From Anaerolineales bacterium (lineage in GTDB: Bacteria > Chloroflexota > Anaerolineae > Anaerolineales > UBA4823), in contig JAFGBV010000201.1 of NCBI GenBank assembly GCA_016932955.1, positions 1 to 35,327 of the forward strand: 35,327 bases of DNA, in the 5' to 3' direction. The notes under the pieces were generated by a model. That model had not been told where the DNA came from and ran no database searches. It saw nothing but the letters and a program-made list of their open reading frames with translations. Shown here piece after piece: positions 17,574 through 24,684 of the stretch. The position numbers were made by a program, and so were the translations under genes. How positions within the stretch are numbered: position 1 is the first letter of the stretch; each line of letters opens with the position of its first letter.

Positions 17574-18311
17574 TTACGACAGGCTCTGGCGTAGCGTATC
17601 GAGCTTACCGGACACCGAAGCATCCAGCACCTTACCGCCGGCACGGATCACCAACCCGCCCAGAATGGCAGGATCGACACGGAAAGTAACCGTCGCCTGG
17701 CTGCCGATCTTGGAGAGAATGTCTTTCTTCACCGTCTCCATCTCATCGGGGGTTAGCGGTAATGCGCTGGTCACCTCTGCCGAAGCGCCACTGAGCGCCG
17801 CGCCTTCCAGCACAACCACCTCGCCATCTTTTACGCCGGAGAAGAAATCGTTGATAAGAGCGCGTTGACGTTTCTCATCCAGCGTTTCGCCAATCAGCTT
17901 TTGGGCTGCCGCCATCGCCAGCGCCGCCACCTGGCTGCGTAGATCTCCCAGGATACGATCGCGCTCCAACTGGGCTTCAGCAATCGCTGCCTCACGCGCC
18001 TTTGACGCCTCAGCATCCGCAGCTACCTTCACTTCACGAGCGGCTGCCTCAGCTCGTTCGGTTGCCTCACGCACAATTTTGCCCGATTCTGCCTGCGCCT
18101 TAGCAATAATCTGCTCAGCTTCTTTCTCGGCGTTGGCGCGTGCTTCTGATGCCACCCTGGCATCCTCCAACCCCTTTGCAATGGTTGTGCGGCGCTTCTC
18201 GAGCGCATTCAGAACCGGATTGTAGACCCATTTGCGCAACACCACCAGTACGATGGTGAAGCTAAGGATCTGCAGGATAAATGTACCTAGGTTAATACCA
18301 AGACCTTCCAA
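17574..18311 (-). CDS. atpF: ATP synthase subunit b fused to the C-terminal domain of subunit delta
   Basis: A 245-residue protein. Residues 1-165 are a typical subunit b: one membrane helix (about 8-30), the RKWVYNPVLNALEKRR hinge, then a long charged coiled coil. Residues about 180-245 match the C-terminal half of subunit delta (OSCP): SALPLTPDEMETVKKDI, VDPAILGGLVIRAG, KVLDASVSGKLDTL. The N-terminal helical domain of delta, which binds the F1 crown, is absent. It forms the peripheral stalk of the H+-ATP synthase. The start is TTG with a strong GGAGG site seven bases before it. It follows atpE by 32 bases; no separate delta gene or F1 genes follow. Actinobacteria have a b-delta fusion, but with a full-length delta. 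Confidence 0.88.
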   Translation of the reverse strand: MEGLGINLGTFILQILSFTIVLVVLRKWVYNPVLNALEKRRTTIAKGLEDARVASEARANAEKEAEQIIAKAQAESGKIVREATERAEAAAREVKVAADAEASKAREAAIAEAQLERDRILGDLRSQVAALAMAAAQKLIGETLDEKRQRALINDFFSGVKDGEVVVLEGAALSGASAEVTSALPLTPDEMETVKKDILSKIGSQATVTFRVDPAILGGLVIRAGGKVLDASVSGKLDTLRQSLS

Positions 18312-18343
18312 TGCTGGCCTCCTTCAAAAAGGCTGAAATCCGA

Positions 18344-18598
18344 TTAGCCAACGAACAAGATCACCAGGGCAACCACCAGGGCGTAAATTGCTACCGCCTC
18401 AGCAAATGCGATCGCCAGGATCATGTTGATCTGGATAGTACCGGCCGTATCCGGGTTGCGGGCAATACCCTGCATGGCGCCGCTGCCCAGGATACCAATT
18501 CCCAGGCCTGCGCCCAGGGTGCCAACCATTGCCAGGCCTGCACCAATATACTTGAGCCCATTGAGGATGGCGTTTGCAAATTCAGGTGTAATTTCCAT
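18344..18598 (-). CDS. atpE: ATP synthase subunit c
   Basis: An 84-residue hairpin of two membrane helices that forms the rotor ring. The Gly-rich first helix (AGLGIGILGSG) and polar loop ARNPD (46-50) are standard. The ion-binding residue is Glu67 in AFAEAVAIY. The Gln in helix 1 and the Ser/Thr after the Glu that define Na+ rings are missing, so proton use is expected. GGAGG precedes the ATG. It lies between atpB and atpF in the usual order. Confidence 0.96.
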   Translation of the reverse strand: MEITPEFANAILNGLKYIGAGLAMVGTLGAGLGIGILGSGAMQGIARNPDTAGTIQINMILAIAFAEAVAIYALVVALVILFVG

Positions 18599-18661
18599 TG
18601 ATCAGCCTCCGATTTGATATGTCACGTAATTTCTCATCACAATATAGATAATGGCAAGCAG

Positions 18662-19741
18662 TTAATGGGCTTCGCCATGTCCCTCTTCATGGCTGCCATG
18701 CGACTGCGTAGCAACCGTCATAAATACCAGAGTCAGCATACCAAACACCAATGCCTGGATCACACCAAAGAAAAGCTCCAGGAACAGCACCCCAAAGTGC
18801 GCCACCGGCATCAGGCTGCCAATCACGATCACCAGGATCGCCCCGCCGAACATACTGCCCAGGAGACGGAAGGAGAACGAGATGATCTTTGCAAATTCCG
18901 AGATCGTCTCCAGAATACCGACGAAAATATCAATGAAAGGCATGATCACATCGAACGGTCCCAGGTTCTTCTTCCCCCACATCTTGACGAAGCGCCCCAC
19001 ATTCAGGAACTTCGAGAAGTAGCCCAACCCGTTGGCCTTCACACCGATCACCTGCACCATAACCACCGCCGAAACGGCTAGAGCGGCAGTGAAGTTGAGA
19101 TCAGTGGATGGAGAGCGGAAAAATGGCACTACTTCATATGGAACCTGTTCGCCTTCTTCATGCCCGCTTTCTTCCGCGGCGACTTCTTCGCCCTCGGCAG
19201 CGTGCAGGGTGATCTCCTGGTCGGTGATGTACGAAAGCACTCCTGGGATGATCACAGCCTTGGCATAGCCGTGCTCGTGCGCTTCTTTCATAAGGCCGAT
19301 GGTTTCCATGCCCGGCACCAGCTTGATCAGGTTCGAAACCAGCACCATTAAAATGATCGTCGCCATGATTGGGAAAATGAAACGCGCCCATTTCTTACCA
19401 GCTGTGCTCTCAACGATATCTCCCAACGCTCCCAAGATAGCATCAATCACATTCGCCAGCCCCTTTGGCGCTTGCGACCCATCGCCGATCCCGCGTGAGA
19501 CACCCACCGCCATCAGGATCAAGATCAGGTCAACGATCAACGTGGTCAGCATGGTGTTAGTGAACTTGAAATCACCCACCACCGGCAGCGTGAACAGGGT
19601 ATCGGTCAGCGGCTCACCCGGGAGCATCACCACCGGTCGCACTGGTGCGAAGATACTTGCCGCTAATCCAATTGCCACCAGCAGCAGCACAACGATCCAG
19701 CGATTGATATTTAGCTTCTTCTTGTTTTCAGTCTCTGTCAC
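18662..19741 (-). CDS. atpB: ATP synthase subunit a, with acidic insertion
   Basis: Stator channel subunit of Fo. The essential Arg is Arg292 in SFSFRLLGSMFGG, and the last two helices (about 268-342) are well conserved. At 359 residues it is about 100 longer than common subunit a. The excess is an N-terminal stretch, a strongly acidic segment at about 180-200 (rich in Glu, with His) between helices, and a His/Glu-rich tail (346-359). The GTG start at 19741 has GGAGGAAG before it and lies inside the atpZ gene (14-base overlap). Confidence 0.95.
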   Translation of the reverse strand: MTETENKKKLNINRWIVVLLLVAIGLAASIFAPVRPVVMLPGEPLTDTLFTLPVVGDFKFTNTMLTTLIVDLILILMAVGVSRGIGDGSQAPKGLANVIDAILGALGDIVESTAGKKWARFIFPIMATIILMVLVSNLIKLVPGMETIGLMKEAHEHGYAKAVIIPGVLSYITDQEITLHAAEGEEVAAEESGHEEGEQVPYEVVPFFRSPSTDLNFTAALAVSAVVMVQVIGVKANGLGYFSKFLNVGRFVKMWGKKNLGPFDVIMPFIDIFVGILETISEFAKIISFSFRLLGSMFGGAILVIVIGSLMPVAHFGVLFLELFFGVIQALVFGMLTLVFMTVATQSHGSHEEGHGEAH

Positions 19742-20045
19742 TTTCTGCTTCCTCCCAGTCTGGTTTTGGTTTTGCTGCTGAAGCAGGTTTCAAATCAAAA
19801 CGATCTTTCGCCCGGTTTACGACCCAGAAAATGGCTACCCATGTCAGCGGCATGCTCCCCACCATGAACAGAATGGTGAACAATGGGCGGGTATCAAACA
19901 GCCGATCAAGCAGCAGGCCCACGATGAGTGAGCCCAGGATGATAACCAGTGTCAGGCATCCCACCTGTCCTGCTACCGTGATCACCGCCATGTTCAGCGC
20001 AGTTTGGGGTGTCTTGGCCTCAGGCTTTTTATTCTCCTGGTTCAT
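19728..20045 (-). CDS. atpZ: AtpZ/AtpI-like ATP synthase accessory membrane protein
   Basis: A 105-residue protein with two membrane helices (about 29-48 and 54-76). The sequence GSLIVGLLLDRLFDTRPLF is typical of AtpZ proteins encoded at the head of atp operons, which aid c-ring assembly or Mg2+/Ca2+ supply. It has charged ends. No ribosome site precedes ATG 20045, but a strong promoter ends ten bases upstream, so the mRNA probably starts two or three bases before the ATG. The 3' end overlaps atpB by 14 bases. Confidence 0.85.
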   Translation of the reverse strand: MNQENKKPEAKTPQTALNMAVITVAGQVGCLTLVIILGSLIVGLLLDRLFDTRPLFTILFMVGSMPLTWVAIFWVVNRAKDRFDLKPASAAKPKPDWEEAESDRD

Positions 20046-20054
20046 ATCGGGCGA

Positions 20055-20084
20055 ATTTTATCATAAGGGTCGGAATAACGTCAA
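20055..20084 (-). promoter_or_regulatory. Promoter of the atpZ-atpB-atpE-atpF operon
   Basis: On the minus strand TTGACG (20084-20079) and TGATAAAAT (hexamer 20060-20055 with TGn extension) are 18 bases apart, the best-matching promoter in the window. Transcription would start at about 20048, leaving a leader of about three bases before atpZ. It allows the Fo genes to be expressed apart from the nuo genes upstream. Confidence 0.75.
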
Positions 20085-20146
20085 CAGCCTTCCAAGTGTC
20101 CGCACAAAAGGGTTATTATTAGGTTGTGTGCAGGTAGACGCCGCTG

Positions 20147-21616
20147 TTAGAATCGGTCAAGCACAGCCGAGACAACCTGATTAGTAAAGGTATACCAGGG
20201 ACCAAAGAGTGTACCGATCAGGATTATGCCCAGTGTGAGCAATCCCAGGGCTATCGAATATGGTCGCGTCACTGGCAGGGGCAATCCCTCAGTCTCCTCA
20301 GAGCGATATAGGTATACCCGCTTCAACACCGTCAGGTAGTAGTACAGGCCTATGATCGAGTTCAGCACGCCAACCACCGCCAGCCAGATGTAATTCGCCT
20401 CGATCGCGGCAGCGAAAACAAAGACCTTGGCCACAAAACCCACCAGCGGGGGCATACCTGCCAGCGAAAGGAATGTCACCAGCATCACCAGCGCCAGCCA
20501 GGGTGAGCGGCGGCTGAGGCCGTCATAGGCACTCAGCTCGTCTGAGCCAACCACGCGCCAGAATGTCATTACCACACCGAAAGCAGCCAGATTGGTGACC
20601 ATGTAGGCGATCAAATAGAATACAACGCTGGTAGCACCTAGATTGGAGATTGCCACTGCACCAATCAGGATGTACCCGGCGTGCGCAATCGAGGAATACG
20701 CCAGCAAGCGCTTGATATTCTTCTGCAACAGCGCCAGCGCGTTGCCCAGCGTCATCGTCGCCACTGAAAGGATCGCCAGCACCGTTGTCCATGCCGGGCT
20801 AGCAACGGGGGTGAACACTACCAGCAGAACGCGCAACAACACAGCAAAGCCCGCCGCCTTGGAAGCAGTGGAGAGGAAACCCGCAACGGGCGTGGGAGCG
20901 CCTTCATACACATCTGGCGCCCAGAAGTGGAATGGCACAGCCGATACCTTGAAGCCAAAGCCCACTAGGATCAACACCATGCTACCCACCACAGGCAGGA
21001 GGGGGAAATCAACCGCATGAAAGGCAATAGCGATATCATAAATGTTGGTTGTCCCAGAAAACCCATACAGCAGGCTGAATCCGTAGAGCATGATCGTCGA
21101 AGTTGCTGCGCCAAACAGCAAGTACTTAAAGCCCGACTCGGTCGACTTATCATCCTGCGTTAAAAAGCCGCTTAGCACGTACAAGGGAATGGAGGTCGTC
21201 TCAATTGCCAGGTAAAGCATGATAATATCGCTGGCTGAAGCCATCAGACTCATCCCCAGCGTGGAGACGAGCAGCAACACATAGAACTCGCCGCGCCGGC
21301 CCAATTGTTCCATATCCATGGCAAACAGGGCTGTGATAGCCGCACCAAATAGGAAGAGCAGCTTGAAGGCAAAGCCAAACCAATCTTGGCGCAGCATTCC
21401 GCCAAATACCAGCCGGGTGTTTTCCTCGGGGCGCCCGGCTGCCAGGGTGAGGGCGATGATCAATGCCAGCCCTCCAGCCGTCAGCCAGCCCAGCCAGCGG
21501 CGCTTTTCGGGCTTCCAGGCTGCGTCGAAGGCGAGCACCAGTCCCGCCAGAACCAGCAAAGAAAACTCCGGCAAGATCGCCAGCAGCATCGTCGGTTCAA
21601 AACTCTCAATGGACAC
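20147..21616 (-). CDS. nuoN: NADH-quinone oxidoreductase subunit N
   Basis: A 489-residue antiporter-like membrane subunit of complex I with about 14 helices. The pumping residues are present: Glu in LAIETTSIPLYVLSG (helix 5), Lys in GFKVSAVPFHFW (helix 7), Lys in STASKAAGF (helix 8) and Lys in GFVAKVFVF (helix 12). It follows the second nuoM directly: the TAA of that gene abuts the GTG start (21616), and GGGAGG lies in the end of that gene. It is the last nuo gene, 101 bases before atpZ. Confidence 0.94.
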   Translation of the reverse strand: MSIESFEPTMLLAILPEFSLLVLAGLVLAFDAAWKPEKRRWLGWLTAGGLALIIALTLAAGRPEENTRLVFGGMLRQDWFGFAFKLLFLFGAAITALFAMDMEQLGRRGEFYVLLLVSTLGMSLMASASDIIMLYLAIETTSIPLYVLSGFLTQDDKSTESGFKYLLFGAATSTIMLYGFSLLYGFSGTTNIYDIAIAFHAVDFPLLPVVGSMVLILVGFGFKVSAVPFHFWAPDVYEGAPTPVAGFLSTASKAAGFAVLLRVLLVVFTPVASPAWTTVLAILSVATMTLGNALALLQKNIKRLLAYSSIAHAGYILIGAVAISNLGATSVVFYLIAYMVTNLAAFGVVMTFWRVVGSDELSAYDGLSRRSPWLALVMLVTFLSLAGMPPLVGFVAKVFVFAAAIEANYIWLAVVGVLNSIIGLYYYLTVLKRVYLYRSEETEGLPLPVTRPYSIALGLLTLGIILIGTLFGPWYTFTNQVVSAVLDRF

Positions 21617-23089
21617 TTATGCACCTCCCAGCAGGCTCAGGATGCTGCGCACGCCCGAGCTAACCCAGGGGCTCATGACGGATGGCGCTACCCCAATGGC
21701 AATCATGATCACGCAGAGCAAGACCAAGGCGATCTTATCCAGCGCGGTAACATCGCCAACGTGATGCTCAAACTCCTCCGGCATGGCACCAAAGAACACC
21801 CGACCAATAATTCGAATAATGTACGATGCTGTGATCACGATCGAGATCGCGGCGATGATGGCAACAATCGGCTGCACCCGCCACACGCCCATAAAGATAG
21901 GAAACTCTGCCACAAAACCAGACAGCCCCGGCATTCCCATCGATACCAGTCCACCCACAGTAAAAGCCACCGCCACCCAGGGCATCTTTTTCGAGAAGCC
22001 ACCCAGTTCATCGATCTGGCGGGTATGAGCCCGGTCGTAGATCATCCCCACCACTGCAAAGAAGAGAGCTGTCATCACACCATGCGAGAACATCTGGATG
22101 CCAGCCCCGGTTAACCCTTCAGGGGTCAGCGTGGAAAAGCCAAGCATAACCAAGCCCATATGCGAGACAGAGGAGAAACCAATGACATACTTCAAGTCCG
22201 TCTGTACCATGGCGATAAAGGCGCCATAAACCACGTTGACGGTTGCCAATGCCATGATCACCCATTTCCAGTACAGAGCGCCCTCCGGCAACAGCATGAT
22301 CCCCACCCGCAGTGCAGCAAACGCGCCCAACTTCATCAACACGCCTGCATGGAACATGGACACGGCCGTCGGCGCAGCCACATGGCCATCCGGGCTCCAA
22401 TTGTGGAAGGGGAAAATACCGCCCAGCACCGCAAACCCGAGGAAGACGAAGGGGAACCAGAAGATCTGGAACTCGTGCGAGAAGTTTGCCCGCGCCAGGT
22501 CGAACATGCTAAAGGAGACCATCCCGGCCTCGAAGTACATCGCCAGCGCTCCCACAAGGGAAACCACCGAGCCGACGAACAGGTACAGGGTCAGCTTCAT
22601 CGCCGCATACTCGCGAGTGACCACCCATCCCCAGATCGCAATCAGCAGGTACATGGGGAAGACCGCGATCTCGTAGAAGAAGAACAACATGAACAGATCT
22701 TGAGCCACAAATACGCCAAACACACCTGAGGCGAGTATGAAAAGAAAGGCAAAGAACTCGCGCGGTCGGTCTTCGATGCCCCAGGAGATCAATACACCTG
22801 TAAACATCACCACCCCCGTCAGCAGTACCAGCGGCGCGTTCATCCCGTCCACCCCAACGATATAGGAAATACCCAGTTGTGGCAGCCAGTTGTAATTCTC
22901 AACGAACTGGTAACCGCCGATCACTTTATCGTAGCTGGCATATACCCATAATGACAGCAGCATGGCAAAGGTAGCCGCTGCCAGGGCAATTACGCGCACC
23001 TCCGTCTTGCGTTGCGCAGGGATTAGCAAGATCAGCATGCCCGCAAATATTGGGGTGAGAACAATCACACTCAAGACAGGAAAATGCAT
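21617..23089 (-). CDS. nuoM: Second NuoM-like subunit of complex I, atypical helix 7
   Basis: A 490-residue antiporter-like subunit of the NuoM type. Glu140 (FFFYEIAVFPMYLL, helix 5), Lys253 (AGVLMKLGAF, helix 8) and Glu in GFVAEFPIF (helix 12) are kept. The helix 7 Lys is replaced by Leu222: GFAVLGGIFPFHNW, against AFAIKVPIWPFHTW in the other NuoM of this window. The loop NWSPDGHVAAPTAVSM also differs from the common WLPDAHTEAPTAGS form. It lies 15 bases after the other nuoM and abuts nuoN, so it belongs to the same operon. It is probably an extra pump module of an enlarged membrane arm, or a module with altered or lost proton coupling. Confidence 0.9.
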   Translation of the reverse strand: MHFPVLSVIVLTPIFAGMLILLIPAQRKTEVRVIALAAATFAMLLSLWVYASYDKVIGGYQFVENYNWLPQLGISYIVGVDGMNAPLVLLTGVVMFTGVLISWGIEDRPREFFAFLFILASGVFGVFVAQDLFMLFFFYEIAVFPMYLLIAIWGWVVTREYAAMKLTLYLFVGSVVSLVGALAMYFEAGMVSFSMFDLARANFSHEFQIFWFPFVFLGFAVLGGIFPFHNWSPDGHVAAPTAVSMFHAGVLMKLGAFAALRVGIMLLPEGALYWKWVIMALATVNVVYGAFIAMVQTDLKYVIGFSSVSHMGLVMLGFSTLTPEGLTGAGIQMFSHGVMTALFFAVVGMIYDRAHTRQIDELGGFSKKMPWVAVAFTVGGLVSMGMPGLSGFVAEFPIFMGVWRVQPIVAIIAAISIVITASYIIRIIGRVFFGAMPEEFEHHVGDVTALDKIALVLLCVIMIAIGVAPSVMSPWVSSGVRSILSLLGGA

Positions 23090-23104
23090 TTTTCACCTAC
23101 CCTG

Positions 23105-24661
23105 CTAGAACAACATCATCATGGCTTTGTTAATTACTTCCAGGATCCAGGCTGGCCAGATGCCAATCCACAGCATCAGCACCATCAACGGTGCAATCAC
23201 CACCACCTCACGAAAGTTGATCTCGCTGATATGCCCCACCCAATGTTCATTCAACGGGCCTTGCAAAACCTTCTTGATCCCTTTCAGGATATAGGAACCG
23301 GTGAACAGCAAGCCAATCATGCTCAGGGCTGTGAACAGGGTGAAAACAGGCCATGCACCTCGCACAACCAAAAATTCCGAGATAAAGCCATTCAATCCCG
23401 GAAGCCCCAGCGAGGCCATCGAGGTGAAGACCAAGATACCACCGTAGACTGGCACGATTGGGAATAACCCGCCAAGGTCGTTCAGATTTCGCGTGTGCGC
23501 CCTTTCATAGATCACGCCTACCAGGAAGAACATCCCCGCTGCCGAAAGCCCATGGTTGAACATTTGCAACACAGCGCCGTTCAGGGCAATGGTGGCATTT
23601 TCACTACCGGCTGCGTATGCCGCTGCTGCAATGCCCAGCACCACAAATCCCATGTGATTGACAGACGAATAAGCCACCAGGCGCTTGAAATCATCCTGTC
23701 CGTAGGCAGCAAAAGCCCCAAATACGATTGCCATCATCGCCAGGAAAGCCAGCGCACCTGCGTACACTTTGGCTTCCTCGGGATAGAGCGGGAGCACCAG
23801 GCGTAGAAATCCATACGCACCCAGCTTAAGCAGCACACCCGCCAGGATCATGGAACCGGCTGTGGGCGCCTCAGTGTGGGCATCCGGCAGCCAGGTGTGG
23901 AAAGGCCAAATCGGCACCTTGATCGCAAAGGCCACCACGAACGCCCAAAACGCAATCGCCTTGACGGTGGAGATGGGCAATCCCAGGGGGATATTTTTCA
24001 GCGTAATCAACATCGGCCATGTTTTGAACAACTCAGTGAGATCATAGGTTCCCGAAGCGATGCCGATCATCTGGATTGCCAGGAGCAACCCCAGCGATCC
24101 AGCCATCGTATAGATCATGAACTTGAAGGAGGCATAGGTTCTCGCAGCAATTTTCCGCCCACCCCAAATCTCGCGCTCGCCCTTCTCGCTTCCCCACTGG
24201 TTAATCAAGAAATACATCGGCACCAGGCCTATCTCCCAGAAGACGAAGAAAAGCAGCAAATCCAGTGCCAGGAAAACCCCCAACATGCCCGTCTCCAGCA
24301 TCAGGAAGAGAATCATATAAGCCTTCACCCGCTCCTGCACATTGAACGAAGCAAGGATGGCAATTGGCGTGAGCAACGTGGTCAGCAGCACCATCGTCAG
24401 CGAGAGACCGTCCACGCCCAGGTGATAAGAGGCGTTGATGGCAGCGTACCAGGTATTTTTAATCTCATACTGAAAACCAGCCACGTCGGCATCAAATCGG
24501 AACCACAGCAGCAAGGAGAAAGCCAGCGGTACCAGGGAGCCGATCAACGCCACCCAGCGCAAGAGGGTCTTCTCCTCACGCGGCAGGAAGAGTAAAACAA
24601 GCGCCACCAGCGTGGGGGAGAACAAGATCAGGGTCAGCAAATGTTCCGTGATAAATTCCAT
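23105..24661 (-). CDS. nuoM: NADH-quinone oxidoreductase subunit M (canonical copy)
   Basis: A 518-residue antiporter-like subunit of complex I. It has all usual residues: Glu143 (FVFWEIGLVPMYFL), Lys248 (AFAIKVP), Lys279 (AGVLLKLGAYG) and the WLPDAHTEAPTAGS loop. It pumps protons in the membrane arm. It lies 23 bases after nuoL. Together with the second NuoM downstream the cluster encodes four antiporter-like subunits (L, M, M, N) instead of three. Confidence 0.95.
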   Translation of the reverse strand: MEFITEHLLTLILFSPTLVALVLLFLPREEKTLLRWVALIGSLVPLAFSLLLWFRFDADVAGFQYEIKNTWYAAINASYHLGVDGLSLTMVLLTTLLTPIAILASFNVQERVKAYMILFLMLETGMLGVFLALDLLLFFVFWEIGLVPMYFLINQWGSEKGEREIWGGRKIAARTYASFKFMIYTMAGSLGLLLAIQMIGIASGTYDLTELFKTWPMLITLKNIPLGLPISTVKAIAFWAFVVAFAIKVPIWPFHTWLPDAHTEAPTAGSMILAGVLLKLGAYGFLRLVLPLYPEEAKVYAGALAFLAMMAIVFGAFAAYGQDDFKRLVAYSSVNHMGFVVLGIAAAAYAAGSENATIALNGAVLQMFNHGLSAAGMFFLVGVIYERAHTRNLNDLGGLFPIVPVYGGILVFTSMASLGLPGLNGFISEFLVVRGAWPVFTLFTALSMIGLLFTGSYILKGIKKVLQGPLNEHWVGHISEINFREVVVIAPLMVLMLWIGIWPAWILEVINKAMMMLF

Positions 24662-24684
24662 CAGTCACTCCTGGATACCTACTT

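Noticed and set aside
18344..18598. Sodium-type c-ring
   Set aside because: The Gln of helix 1 and Ser/Thr after the carboxylate are absent; AEAVAIY fits a proton-type ring.
21386..24595. Plus-strand open frames of about 190-240 codons opposite the nuoN and nuoM genes
   Set aside because: Their products are His/Gln/Arg-rich without domains, and the minus strand carries well-conserved complex I subunits.
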